From: JAVVSR01 sp036654095
GTDB taxonomy: Bacteria; Bacillota; Clostridia; Christensenellales; CAG-917
Length of the DNA: 64,000 bases
Direction: 5' to 3'
Assembly: GCA_036654095.1 (NCBI GenBank)
Contig: JAVVSR010000009.1
Location: 16,215-80,214, forward strand
Shown here piece after piece: positions 27,845 through 36,322 of the stretch (position 1 is the first letter of the stretch; every line of letters begins with the position of its first letter). Under the pieces are notes generated by a model that searched no databases, was not told the origin of the DNA, and saw nothing but the letters and a program-made list of their open reading frames with translations. A program made the position numbers and the translations under genes.

Positions 27845-28498
27845 TCACTTTCTTTCAGCTTCGAGCAGAGCGGCTTGATTAATCTTGCTGTACTTTTTTT
27901 GATACACTTTATGTTCGATAATCGAGCTAAGTTTGCTAACGGGTTTACTTCCGCCGACAGCGGCCGACATAATAAAGGTATAGCAGGCTTTGTCCAAAAC
28001 CAAACAAGCGGTAAAAGCCTCATCAAGAGTGCGCCCAGTAGAAAGCGAACCAATGCCATTTAGCAAGCAAGCGCCGCGACCTTTAAGAGCGCTGACAATA
28101 GATGTAGCGTCATTGGTTTTAGCGGTTTTTGCAGTAGGGCCAACAATCTGCGCCATATCGTCAAGAACAGGCGGAACGGTAGCATTTACGCCAGCGACAG
28201 TGAGGCTGGCAATAGGAGATGTAACCATAATACAAGCAATATCTTCACGCTTTTCGTAAATGCTTTTATGCAAAAGAGCTTCTTTTAAAGTATGAGTAGG
28301 GAAAGAGTCCGATTTGCTAAAATCCATCACAAAGATGTCTTCACCAGTTAAATTTGCAAAGTCAACACCTGTTTTGGTAATATACATAGTATTTGCGTTC
28401 TCTCTGACACTGATATTTGTAGCAACATTTCCGCAAAGATTATGTTCAAGAATTTTCTTTGCGTAAACAATAATTTTGCTAATTAATTTAGCGTTCAT
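27845..28498 (-). CDS. Class II aldolase paralogue lacking all three zinc-ligand histidines
   Basis: 217 residues aligning end to end with the neighbouring aldolase. The acid Glu is kept (E73 in LKEALLH). The H-S-H motif is V92-T93-S94, and the third zinc His is I149 (LLNGIGS in place of FLANHG). It cannot bind zinc in the usual way. It overlaps the kinase stop by four bases (ATGA), so it is translated with it. A non-catalytic partner subunit is the simplest reading, since class II aldolases build active sites between subunits. The frame is clean, so it is not a decaying pseudogene. Confidence 0.8.
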   Translation of the reverse strand: MNAKLISKIIVYAKKILEHNLCGNVATNISVRENANTMYITKTGVDFANLTGEDIFVMDFSKSDSFPTHTLKEALLHKSIYEKREDIACIMVTSPIASLTVAGVNATVPPVLDDMAQIVGPTAKTAKTNDATSIVSALKGRGACLLNGIGSLSTGRTLDEAFTACLVLDKACYTFIMSAAVGGSKPVSKLSSIIEHKVYQKKYSKINQAALLEAERK

Positions 28499-30033
28499 TT
28501 TTTACCTCCTTCAAAGCGGTGACCATTTGCAATCATATAGGTTTTGTGCAGGTCAAAATATATGCGCTTATATGTAGTGTAAAGTTCATTATAAATATCG
28601 GCGTTGTGTTTGTCGGGTTTGTAGGTTTTGGTAATTTTGACAAAATCGCGCGCGTCCTTGAAATTTTTAAGTTCGCCCAAACCGATTAATGCAATAATAG
28701 CGGCGCCCAACGCGCCTGCGTTGCGCGGATTAGAAACGATAGAAAACTTAGCGCCAGTAATATCGGCAATAATTTGCATCCAAGCGTCATCTAAAGCGCC
28801 TCCGCCGATAATATGAAAGTCGTGACACTTAAAGCCATAGTCTTTTTTAAAGTTTTCCAATATCCATCTAAGATTATACGCGACACCCTCATAAACGGCG
28901 CGCATCATATGCTCGCGCGTGTGTTCGGGGTTGATGTTGAAAAGAGTGCAACGGGTGGTTGTAGAGCTAACAGGGCATCTTTCGCCCATCATCCAAGGCG
29001 TGCAAATCAAATGGTCGCTACCTGCTGGAATAGCGCGGATAACATCATCCATATAGGCATAAATATCATCGCCATATTTTTCCTTTTCGGCAGAGAAGAA
29101 TTGGTCGCAAATCCATTGAATATTGCTTCCTGCGGCCTCGGTAATGCCTGCAATCAAGTTCATTTCGGGGTCAGCGCTTTGAATAGCGGCGGCGCCGTGC
29201 ATAAACTTTGTCGCTGTTTTTGAAGTGGCGGCTACCCAAGCGGACGTGCCTAAATAAATATGAACGTCGCCATCGCCGTTTTTGCCGCTTCCAACGCACG
29301 CAGCTTGTACGTCGTCGCACCCGCCAAATACAGGAGTGCCTATGTTAAGCCCCATATCGCGGGCGGCCTTTTCGGTTAAACCGTTGCCAATTTTGTCGGT
29401 GCTTTTAACAAGAGGAGGAAGTTTTTCAATTTCGACCCCGATAAGAGGGAACGCGCTCATCCAAGTTTTCTTTTTGAGGTCAAGGCCGTAGCTAGAAGCT
29501 CCCGATAATTCGGCAACCATTTCGCCCGTGCATTTCATTTTTAAAAAACCGTTCACATCAAGAAAGTACTTTGTTTTTTCATAAACATCGGGACGTTCAT
29601 CGCGAATCCACTTGATTTTAGCAACGCAGTCTTTGCCCATAATAGGAGTTCCCACAATCATAGTGAACAGCTTTTTCCCGCCGAACTTAGCCATAATTTC
29701 TTGCGCTTGCTTTTCTGCGCGAGCGTCAACCCAGGTGATGTTATTGTAAAGAACGTTACCTTTTTCGTCAACGGGAATAACGCCTTGCGCTTGTGTGGAA
29801 AAAATAATACCGCCAATATCGTCGGGCGAAGTTTTGGTTTTTTCGCAAACGGAGCGACTAGCTTTACAAACTGCCGCCCAGTAAAGGGCCGTATCCTGTT
29901 CGACCCACGCGGGATTAGGGTAGTAAGTGGGATAAGGCTCAACGCTGGTAGCTATAATTTTACCAGAATAGTCAACCAAGACTGCCTTATCCGAACTAGT
30001 CCCCATATCGTGGGAAATGATATATTTTGACAT
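28495..30033 (-). CDS. FGGY-family carbohydrate kinase
   Basis: 512 residues from the ATG at 30033, chosen because GAGGTG lies 6 bases ahead; a GTG nine bases upstream overlaps that SD. N-terminal actin-like phosphate loop (HDMGTSSDKAVLVD), substrate Asp in GGCDDVQAACVG, and the C-terminal ATP site GGGALDDAWMQIIADITG. Family members phosphorylate xylulose, ribulose, gluconate, glycerol and similar. Position between an aminotransferase and aldolases suggests it phosphorylates the deaminated ketose before cleavage. Confidence 0.93.
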   Translation of the reverse strand: MSKYIISHDMGTSSDKAVLVDYSGKIIATSVEPYPTYYPNPAWVEQDTALYWAAVCKASRSVCEKTKTSPDDIGGIIFSTQAQGVIPVDEKGNVLYNNITWVDARAEKQAQEIMAKFGGKKLFTMIVGTPIMGKDCVAKIKWIRDERPDVYEKTKYFLDVNGFLKMKCTGEMVAELSGASSYGLDLKKKTWMSAFPLIGVEIEKLPPLVKSTDKIGNGLTEKAARDMGLNIGTPVFGGCDDVQAACVGSGKNGDGDVHIYLGTSAWVAATSKTATKFMHGAAAIQSADPEMNLIAGITEAAGSNIQWICDQFFSAEKEKYGDDIYAYMDDVIRAIPAGSDHLICTPWMMGERCPVSSTTTRCTLFNINPEHTREHMMRAVYEGVAYNLRWILENFKKDYGFKCHDFHIIGGGALDDAWMQIIADITGAKFSIVSNPRNAGALGAAIIALIGLGELKNFKDARDFVKITKTYKPDKHNADIYNELYTTYKRIYFDLHKTYMIANGHRFEGGKK

Positions 30034-30055
30034 AATTTTCACCTCTTAATTGGAT

Positions 30056-31561
30056 TTATTTATCCATGCTACGTGTAAACTTATCGGTAACCGTAGCGAA
30101 AACCTTATCAAATTGAGCGAGCGCTCCGTCAATAATTTCGTCGGTGTCGGCCATTGAAGTGTATAAGCGACTGCCGGCAAGCGTAACGATACCATTTGCC
30201 ATATAAGCGGCGCCCATTTCTTCCATAGCAACTTTACGAGCGAGCATAACGGGTTTGTTTTTGAGCAAGCCAAGCGCGCTTTTTATGAAACTCATACTAC
30301 TGAAGTCATAACTCATAGCGCCAGTACATTCAAGGTGAACGATAGAGCCTTGATTATAAACAACGAACGGAAGCCCGTGTTTTGCAATTAAAGTTTTTAA
30401 GCCTGCGGCTAAACGGTCGCCTGCAAGCCCGGCTTTTTCGCAAGCATTAGTCGCTGCAATTTCTTGAATACAGCAGTAGCCTGCGTATGAAGAAAGGGGA
30501 TTTGCCGCTAAAGTGCCGCCAACATATGCGCGGTGTCCGAGAGTTGCGACGCCTGCCGCCATAAGGTTTGCGTATTCAGCTTTTCCGCCAACGCCACCGG
30601 CTGCGGGATAGCCACCGGCAATAATTTTGCCAAATATAGTTAAATCGGGTTTAATTCCAAAGAAACCTTGCGCGCCGCCTAAGCCCATTCTGAAACCAGT
30701 GACTACTTCGTCAAAGATAAACAATGCGCCATATTTGTGGGCGAGGTCAAGTGCTTTTTGGTTGTAATCAAAGTCGATAGGACGAGTGCCGCTTTCGGGG
30801 CCAACAGGCTCAACAATAACAGCGGCAGTACCGCCACGCAATTTGTTTTTACGCAACATAGACTCAAGCATGCCTAAGTCATTTGGGCGAACTTCGTCGG
30901 TTGTGCCATAGCAACCCTTCGGAATGCCGTGGCTTTCTAATAGAAAACGACTTCCCGGAATTTTTAATCCGTAAACCATTTGGTCAGACCAACCGTGATA
31001 AGCTCCGCCAACTTTAACTACGCGCTTATTTTTCGTCGCGCAACGGGCAACACGGATAGCCGCCATAACAGCTTCTGTGCCTGAACCCAACATTCTAAAC
31101 TTTTCAACGGCAGGCATATGCTTGTTAATTTCTTTAGCGAGCAACAACTCAGCTTCGTGAAACAAACCAGTTACAGGGCCACATTCTTTAATAAGTTTAA
31201 TAACCTTTTCTTGAACAGCGGGATAATTGCTTCCTAAAATAGTAGGGCCGCCAGCTTGCAAAAAGTCATAATACTTGTTGCCGTCAATGTCATATAAAAA
31301 TGCGCCTTCAGCCTTTGTGATACAAATAGGGAAAGGTTTATTGAAGGCCAAATTATGCTGCACTCCACCAGGAATGTAGGTTTTTGCCTCAGTGGTAATG
31401 GCTTTTGATTTAGCGCATTTAGTTTCAAAATGCTCCAAAACTTTTTTGTAATCATCATCAGCAACGCACCAAATTGGTTTGTTGGTAAGAGCCTCAAGCT
31501 CATCATAAATTGTTTGTGCCTTAGGCCAAGTGGCCTTGTCTGCGGCGTAACCGTTTCTCAT
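30056..31561 (-). CDS. Class III aminotransferase (GSA aminomutase-like)
   Basis: 501 residues, longer than typical class III enzymes (~430) through a ~60-residue N-terminal extension (to about KAITTEAKTYIPGG). Lys for PLP is K312 in PDLTIFGKIIAGGYP; the Asp-Glu pair is D284-E285 in FIFDEVVTGFR. SD AGGAGG ahead of the ATG. Second gene of the TetR operon, 12 bases after the regulator and 22 before the kinase. It is not a close copy of the 18708 aminotransferase. Confidence 0.9.
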   Translation of the reverse strand: MRNGYAADKATWPKAQTIYDELEALTNKPIWCVADDDYKKVLEHFETKCAKSKAITTEAKTYIPGGVQHNLAFNKPFPICITKAEGAFLYDIDGNKYYDFLQAGGPTILGSNYPAVQEKVIKLIKECGPVTGLFHEAELLLAKEINKHMPAVEKFRMLGSGTEAVMAAIRVARCATKNKRVVKVGGAYHGWSDQMVYGLKIPGSRFLLESHGIPKGCYGTTDEVRPNDLGMLESMLRKNKLRGGTAAVIVEPVGPESGTRPIDFDYNQKALDLAHKYGALFIFDEVVTGFRMGLGGAQGFFGIKPDLTIFGKIIAGGYPAAGGVGGKAEYANLMAAGVATLGHRAYVGGTLAANPLSSYAGYCCIQEIAATNACEKAGLAGDRLAAGLKTLIAKHGLPFVVYNQGSIVHLECTGAMSYDFSSMSFIKSALGLLKNKPVMLARKVAMEEMGAAYMANGIVTLAGSRLYTSMADTDEIIDGALAQFDKVFATVTDKFTRSMDK

Positions 31562-31573
31562 ATTAAAAACCTC

Positions 31574-32152
31574 CTACTTTTTTAAAAAAGCTATAAATTT
31601 ATTTATTGATTGTTTAAGTTCAATATCATTGTCAAAAGGCTTGTTTTTTATAAAACGCTGAAAAACAAAGCCGAAATACGAGCCCAACAGTAAAGCTGAA
31701 ATTTCCTCTGTTGTGAAGTACTCCAAAGTTTTTTCGTACGAGTAATGCGTCGAAATGCGTTCCTCTGCCAAATTGTAAATTTCATTAAAACTGCTTGATT
31801 CGCCCTTGCTTAAAATGCCTCGCATCAACAGTTCACCAGTAAGATACGGGTAGGGAATAGTATCTTCAACAAGCTTGTCCATAAGCGCGGTAATTGAAAA
31901 ACTAACATCGCTATCTTGCCATACTGCCGCTAAATCACTAATTTCCTCATTGGCTATCTGTTCCAACAAATCATCAAGCGATGCAAAGTGTGTGAAAAAA
32001 GTGCTTCTACTAACATCGGCAGCCTCGCTTATTTCGTCAATGGTAACATTGCCGATACCCTTGTCTTCAAAGAGTTTTTTTGCACTATGTAGTAATGCTT
32101 TGTGAGTATTGTTCTTTTTGCGTAACCGCCTCGAATTGTTTTGTTCGTCCAT
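31574..32152 (-). CDS. TetR/AcrR-family regulator
   Basis: 192 residues. Helix-turn-helix at ~13-60 (ALLHSAKKLFEDKGIGNVTIDEISEAADVSRSTFFTHFASLDDLLEQI), with a variable ligand-binding C-terminus. First gene of the operon it presumably controls, with palindromic candidates in front of it. SD AAAGGGA. The ligand is unknown but is probably the operon's substrate or an intermediate. Confidence 0.93.
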   Translation of the reverse strand: MDEQNNSRRLRKKNNTHKALLHSAKKLFEDKGIGNVTIDEISEAADVSRSTFFTHFASLDDLLEQIANEEISDLAAVWQDSDVSFSITALMDKLVEDTIPYPYLTGELLMRGILSKGESSSFNEIYNLAEERISTHYSYEKTLEYFTTEEISALLLGSYFGFVFQRFIKNKPFDNDIELKQSINKFIAFLKK

Positions 32153-32182
32153 GTTGTCCCTTTTAAATTAAATAATATATTT

Positions 32183-32212
32183 ATTGTAGCACAAGCAAAT
32201 AGGATTTGTAAA
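32183..32212 (-). promoter_or_regulatory. Promoter of the TetR operon
   Basis: Minus strand TTTACA (32212-32207), 18-base spacer, TACAAT (32188-32183) with extended TGC, ~30 bases upstream of the regulator's ATG. Confidence 0.6.
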
Positions 32213-32259
32213 CAATTTTTTGCACTATAATACAATTTTGTACTAACAATTATAATTGT
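32206..32259. promoter_or_regulatory. Cluster of candidate operator palindromes
   Basis: TTGTAAACAA (32206-32215, overlapping the -35), TACAATTTTGTA (32231-32242, 5-bp arms) and the perfect palindrome ACAATTATAATTGT (32246-32259). All share ACAA/TTGT ends. Self-regulation by the adjacent TetR protein is plausible but not shown. Confidence 0.4.
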
Positions 32260-32426
32260 ACCCGCAAATTTATGTTAATTAATTAGTTTTATTATTTGCT
32301 TGTTGGCGGTTTCTATTCAAAAGCGACACGACTAAGTCAATATTTAATTGTAGGCGCGCGCGCACACTTATATACATATAATACTTTGTACATATTTGAT
32401 GTAACAAAAAAATTTAGCGTTTTTCA

Positions 32427-32455
32427 TTGACAAGGACACTATGTGCTAGTATAAT
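32427..32455 (+). promoter_or_regulatory. Promoter of greA-lysS
   Basis: Perfect consensus: TTGACA (32427-32432), 17-base spacer, TATAAT (32450-32455). Confidence 0.9.
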
Positions 32456-32505
32456 AGGCAAATAGATAAAAGAAGGGTGTTTTTTAGCACATCTTGGAGG
32501 ACATA

Positions 32506-32979
32506 ATGGAAAAAGAAGTATTCTTAACACGCGAGGGATATGACAAATTAAAACGCGAGTACGAAGAGCTTTGTGGTAACGGGCGCAAGGAAATGGCAGA
32601 AAAAATTAGAATTGCGCGCGAGTTTGGCGACCTAAGTGAAAATGCCGAGTATGACGCCGCCAAAGAGGAACAAGGGTTTTTAGAAAAGCGAATTAAGGAA
32701 ATCAATGAGATGATTACCTGCGCCGTTCTTATTGACGAAAACAATATTGATACTAAAATTGTTGGAATTGGCTGTATGGTTAAGCTGTTAGACATCGAGT
32801 ATGATGAAAAACTTGAATATCGTATTGTGGGCACGAGCGAAGCGAAAATTGAGGAAAATCTTATAAGCAACGCATCGCCATTGGGGAACGCGCTTATCGG
32901 GAAAAAGAAGGGCGCGATTGTTGACGTAGTGACCCCTGCTGGTGTTACCAAATACAAAATATTAGGCATTACGGCTTAA
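32506..32979 (+). CDS. greA: Transcription elongation factor GreA
   Basis: 157 residues from the ATG at 32506, preceded by TTGGAGG; the frame can be read from a TTG at 32494 inside the SD, which is not credible. N-terminal coiled coil (LTREGYDKLKREYEEL, and the acidic tip region LSENAEYDAAKEEQ) and C-terminal FKBP-like domain ending LGITA. Rescues backtracked RNA polymerase. Followed 13 bases later by lysS, an order common in Firmicutes. Confidence 0.97.
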   Translation: MEKEVFLTREGYDKLKREYEELCGNGRKEMAEKIRIAREFGDLSENAEYDAAKEEQGFLEKRIKEINEMITCAVLIDENNIDTKIVGIGCMVKLLDIEYDEKLEYRIVGTSEAKIEENLISNASPLGNALIGKKKGAIVDVVTPAGVTKYKILGITA

Positions 32980-32992
32980 AGAGGGAGAATAT

Positions 32993-34492
32993 ATGGCAGA
33001 TTTTGTGTCCGACCAAAGTGTCGAAACCGCTGAAATAGATATTAATGAAATAGTTCGACTTCGCAAGGACAGGCTACAAGAATTGGTTTCTTCGGGTAAA
33101 AATCCTTACGAAATTGTTAAATTTGAAAGGACGGCTTCTAGTCGCGCAATTATTGACAATTACGCCGACTATGAGGGTAAATCTGTGCGCATTGCGGGCA
33201 GGCTTATTTCAAAACGGGTTATGGGCAAAGCAAGTTTTTCTAATTTGCTCGACGGTGATGGTTCAATTCAGCTTTATTTTAAAAAAGATATACTAGAAGA
33301 GTCGTATGAGGATTTTAAGAAATACGATATTGGCGATATAATTGGTATCGAGGGTGAGGTTTTTACTACACATAAAGGCGAAATTAGCGTTAAAGTTACT
33401 TGTGTAACTCTGTTGTCTAAATCGCTGTTGCCGCTACCTGAAAAATGGCACGGCTTAACGAACACTGACTTGCGCTATCGTCAACGTTATGTTGACCTTA
33501 TTGCAAACCCCGAAGTTAAGGAAACTTTTGTTAAACGAAGCAAAATTATTAGCGCGGTTCGTGAGTTTTTAGATAATCGCGGTTTTGTTGAAGTGGATAC
33601 TCCAATTTTAAATACAATCGCTGGCGGAGCGACAGCGCGTCCGTTCGTTACGCACCACAACACGTTGGATATCGATATGTATATGAGGATTGCGCCCGAA
33701 CTTTATTTAAAACGCCTTATCGTCGGCGGATTTGAAAAGGTTTACGAAATGGGGCGTCTTTTCCGCAACGAGGGTATGGATACGCGTCATAATCCCGAGT
33801 TTACAACGGTTGAACTGTACGAGGCCTACACCGATTATAACGGCATGATGGATATCACGGAAAAACTGTTTGAGTTTGTCGCGATGAAAGTTTTGGGGAC
33901 AACTGAAATTAATTATCAAGGCATAGATATAAGTTTAAAAGCTCCGTGGCGCAGGGTTACTATGGCCGACATTGTTAAGGAAGTTACCGATATCGACTTT
34001 AATAACGATGATTTAGCCGTCGCCACAAAAAAGGCAGAAGCGTTGGGCGTTGGTTTCCCGAAAGATGTTACGTGGGGCAATGCGCTTTATACTGTTTTTG
34101 ACCAACTCATTGAAGAAAAGTTAGTGCAACCAACTTTTGTTATTGACTATCCTGTTGAAGTTAGCCCTCTGGCTAAGCGTAAGCCCACCGATAGTCGCTT
34201 AACGGAACGTTTTGAATTTTTTATTACAAGTCGTGAAATGGGCAATGCTTTTTCGGAACTTAATGACCCTATTGACCAACGCGAGCGTTTTATGGCACAG
34301 GTTAAGCAACGGGAAAAGGGTGATGACGAGGCTCAAATGATGGATGATGACTTTGTAACCGCGTTAGAATATGGTTTGCCGCCGACAGGTGGGTTGGGGA
34401 TAGGCATTGACCGTATGGTTATGCTGTTGACCGACCAAGCGTCAATTCGCGACGTACTTTTATTTCCGACGATGAAGCCTAATAAAAAGTAG
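32993..34492 (+). CDS. lysS: Lysyl-tRNA synthetase, class II
   Basis: 499 residues, usual length. N-terminal OB-fold anticodon domain (VRIAGRLISKRVMGKASFSNL), motif 2 in EMGRLFRNEGMDTRHNPEFTTVE, and motif 3 in GLGIGIDRMVML near the end. SD GAGGGAG. Cotranscribed with greA; terminator at 34530. Confidence 0.98.
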   Translation: MADFVSDQSVETAEIDINEIVRLRKDRLQELVSSGKNPYEIVKFERTASSRAIIDNYADYEGKSVRIAGRLISKRVMGKASFSNLLDGDGSIQLYFKKDILEESYEDFKKYDIGDIIGIEGEVFTTHKGEISVKVTCVTLLSKSLLPLPEKWHGLTNTDLRYRQRYVDLIANPEVKETFVKRSKIISAVREFLDNRGFVEVDTPILNTIAGGATARPFVTHHNTLDIDMYMRIAPELYLKRLIVGGFEKVYEMGRLFRNEGMDTRHNPEFTTVELYEAYTDYNGMMDITEKLFEFVAMKVLGTTEINYQGIDISLKAPWRRVTMADIVKEVTDIDFNNDDLAVATKKAEALGVGFPKDVTWGNALYTVFDQLIEEKLVQPTFVIDYPVEVSPLAKRKPTDSRLTERFEFFITSREMGNAFSELNDPIDQRERFMAQVKQREKGDDEAQMMDDDFVTALEYGLPPTGGLGIGIDRMVMLLTDQASIRDVLLFPTMKPNKK

Positions 34493-34529
34493 TGGATAAG
34501 CGTATTAATGTTAATTACTGAAAATAAAA

Positions 34530-34559
34530 AACCGCAAATATAAAGTTTGCGGTTCTTTT
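34530..34559. terminator. Terminator after lysS, also facing the maturase
   Basis: 9-bp stem AACCGCAAA / TTTGCGGTT, 7-base loop, followed by CTTTTT on the + strand and an A-rich flank that gives T residues on the minus strand. Confidence 0.88.
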
Positions 34560-34592
34560 TATTAAAATTATTGTAAAGCGAATTACGAAATA

Positions 34593-35690
34593 TTAAGTGT
34601 TAGTTTTTTCGTGCATGAAAACTCGAAACAGCGGCAAACAAGCTTCAAAAAAAATTCGATATGCCTCACAGTAGTCGCAATTTATCCTGTATCTTTTGCA
34701 ACCGCCGTGACATAATTTAAAGTACTTACACGCGGCGCACTTTTGTGAAACCTTAAAACTATCGCTTATAAATTTTGTAGCAATAGTAGATTTTTCCATT
34801 TCGTCAAATGAAGTATCTTTAAAATTGCCTAGGCAATATTCGTCTAAACAATAAAAGTCACAAGGATAGCACGCTCCGTCGCCTTCAACGACATAATGAT
34901 GTCCGCAAAAACCGTTCATTCCACACTGCTCGGCAGGCCTTCCAAGATACAGCTGCACTAGATTATCAAACATTCTAATAGATACATAATTGCCTTTTAT
35001 GTAGTCTTTTACATACAAGTTAAAAAGACGAATTAGGTAGCTCGCATAGTCTTTAGTTGTTAAAATAAACCTGTCGGGGCTGTTGTTTTCCAAGGGACTT
35101 AAGTAAGGCGTAAATTGTAAATATTTAAATCCGCTTTCTTTATAATATTTATATACTTCTTCAATGTTGCTTGCAATATCGCGTGTTAATACACATAATA
35201 TGTTGTATTCAACACCGTATTTTGTCAAATAATTAATTCCATCAATGGTTTTTCCGTAGGCAAACATACCTTCTTTAAGCCTGCGTTCGCGGTTAGCTTT
35301 TTGGTTGCCGTCAAGCGACACTCCAACTAAAAATTTATGCTTTAAAAAAAACTTTGCCCAATCATCATTTATTAAAGTTCCATTAGTTTGTATGCTATAA
35401 AATATAGCGTTGTTACTAACGTTTTTTGCTTGTACAACTTCAACAAAATGAGTGTAAAAATCAAGCCCAGAAAGTAATGGCTCGCCTCCTTGAAATGCAA
35501 AACTTATAGGTTTTTTTTGTGCAAATTCAAAAGCTCGGTCAATTAGTTTGTCGGCAGTTTCATAGCTCATTAGCCCGTGCGAATAGCTTTCGCGACTCAT
35601 CGCTTCTGCGTGATAAAAGCAATATCCGCACTTCATATTGCAAAGGCTGGACGCTGGTTTTATTAATAAGTTTAATGGTTGATTTGACAT
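34593..35690 (-). CDS. Radical SAM/SPASM anaerobic sulfatase-maturating enzyme
   Basis: 365 residues. Radical SAM cluster C17-x3-C21-x2-C24 (SLCNMKCGYCFYH), SAM-binding FQGGEPLLSG, and a Cys-rich SPASM region with two more iron-sulfur clusters (CGMNGFCGHHYVVEGDGACYPCDFYCL and CAACKYFKLCHGGC). This order is that of AnSME, which oxidises the sulfatase Cys or Ser to formylglycine without oxygen. A Cys-type sulfatase lies 600 bases away. SD GAGGT before the ATG; promoter at 35707-35735. Confidence 0.92.
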   Translation of the reverse strand: MSNQPLNLLIKPASSLCNMKCGYCFYHAEAMSRESYSHGLMSYETADKLIDRAFEFAQKKPISFAFQGGEPLLSGLDFYTHFVEVVQAKNVSNNAIFYSIQTNGTLINDDWAKFFLKHKFLVGVSLDGNQKANRERRLKEGMFAYGKTIDGINYLTKYGVEYNILCVLTRDIASNIEEVYKYYKESGFKYLQFTPYLSPLENNSPDRFILTTKDYASYLIRLFNLYVKDYIKGNYVSIRMFDNLVQLYLGRPAEQCGMNGFCGHHYVVEGDGACYPCDFYCLDEYCLGNFKDTSFDEMEKSTIATKFISDSFKVSQKCAACKYFKLCHGGCKRYRINCDYCEAYRIFFEACLPLFRVFMHEKTNT

Positions 35691-35706
35691 TTGTTACCTC
35701 ATAAGT

Positions 35707-35735
35707 ATTGTAATACATTTGTATCCAAATAGCAA
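35707..35735 (-). promoter_or_regulatory. Promoter of the sulfatase maturase
   Basis: Minus strand TTGCTA (35735-35730), 17 bases, TACAAT (35712-35707). It diverges from the lipoprotein promoter ~15 bases away. Confidence 0.6.
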
Positions 35736-35748
35736 TAAATAATATTGA

Positions 35749-35777
35749 TTGACACATACTTGTAAATAAGTTATAAT
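35749..35777 (+). promoter_or_regulatory. Promoter of the small lipoprotein
   Basis: Perfect TTGACA (35749-35754), 17 bases, TATAAT (35772-35777). Confidence 0.88.
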
Positions 35778-35807
35778 AAAATCATCAAATAGCTAGGGGG
35801 TTTTTTC

Positions 35808-36206
35808 ATGAAAAAAACTTTTAAAATTGTTACTCTATTACTAATAGTCACCCTGATGGCGATATGCTTTACCGCGTGTGTACCCAGTAACGTAGAAAAA
35901 GCTAAAGCAAAACTTGAAAAAGCAGATTATAAAGTGGTTGCAGAAAGCTTAGACAGTGAAGATAAAGCTGAAGGTTTGACGGGCGCGCTCGTTGCAAAGA
36001 AGGGCGGTGTAGTTCCGACAGATATGATTGCCGTTAGTTGGTTTGCATCAAAGAAAGAAGCTAAAACGTTTTATGACAAAAACAGTTCTGATTTTGCTGA
36101 AATGCAAGCAACTTATAAATCGCTTACCGGAAAGACTATTGAACTAAAGATTTCGGGTAAATGTATTTATGTAGGCACAACAGATGCGATTAAGGATTTT
36201 AACTAA
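35808..36206 (+). CDS. Small lipoprotein, unknown
   Basis: 132 residues. Signal peptide with a good lipobox (CFTAC; lipidated Cys at residue 24), then a ~105-residue domain, with a second Cys in GKCIYVG. The body (SWFASKKEAKTFYDKN, IELKISGKCIYVGTTDAIKDF) looks like a small alpha/beta domain seen in clostridial lipoproteins with no known role. Own strong promoter and terminator, between the maturase and the sulfatase. Confidence 0.8.
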   Translation: MKKTFKIVTLLLIVTLMAICFTACVPSNVEKAKAKLEKADYKVVAESLDSEDKAEGLTGALVAKKGGVVPTDMIAVSWFASKKEAKTFYDKNSSDFAEMQATYKSLTGKTIELKISGKCIYVGTTDAIKDFN

Positions 36207-36250
36207 TCAAGTAAATTGTATTGTTCAATTTATAAATTTTAAATAATAAT

Positions 36251-36283
36251 AAAAAAACTACCATATAATGTGGTAGTTTTTTT
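36251..36283. terminator. Bidirectional terminator
   Basis: 13-bp perfect stem (A7-CTACCA / TGGTAG-T7), 7-base loop, between the lipoprotein and the converging sulfatase. Confidence 0.92.
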
Positions 36284-36322
36284 GTTTAATAATTAGTCAA
36301 TTAAGCAACTAAATATTGTATT

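Noticed and set aside
27838..28059. N-terminal extension of the live aldolase to 28059
   Set aside because: Overlaps the paralogous aldolase by over 200 bases; the ATG at 27837 has a proper SD.
32484..32969. 161-codon minus-strand frame opposite greA
   Set aside because: Ser/Ile-rich shadow of greA; no SD or family match.
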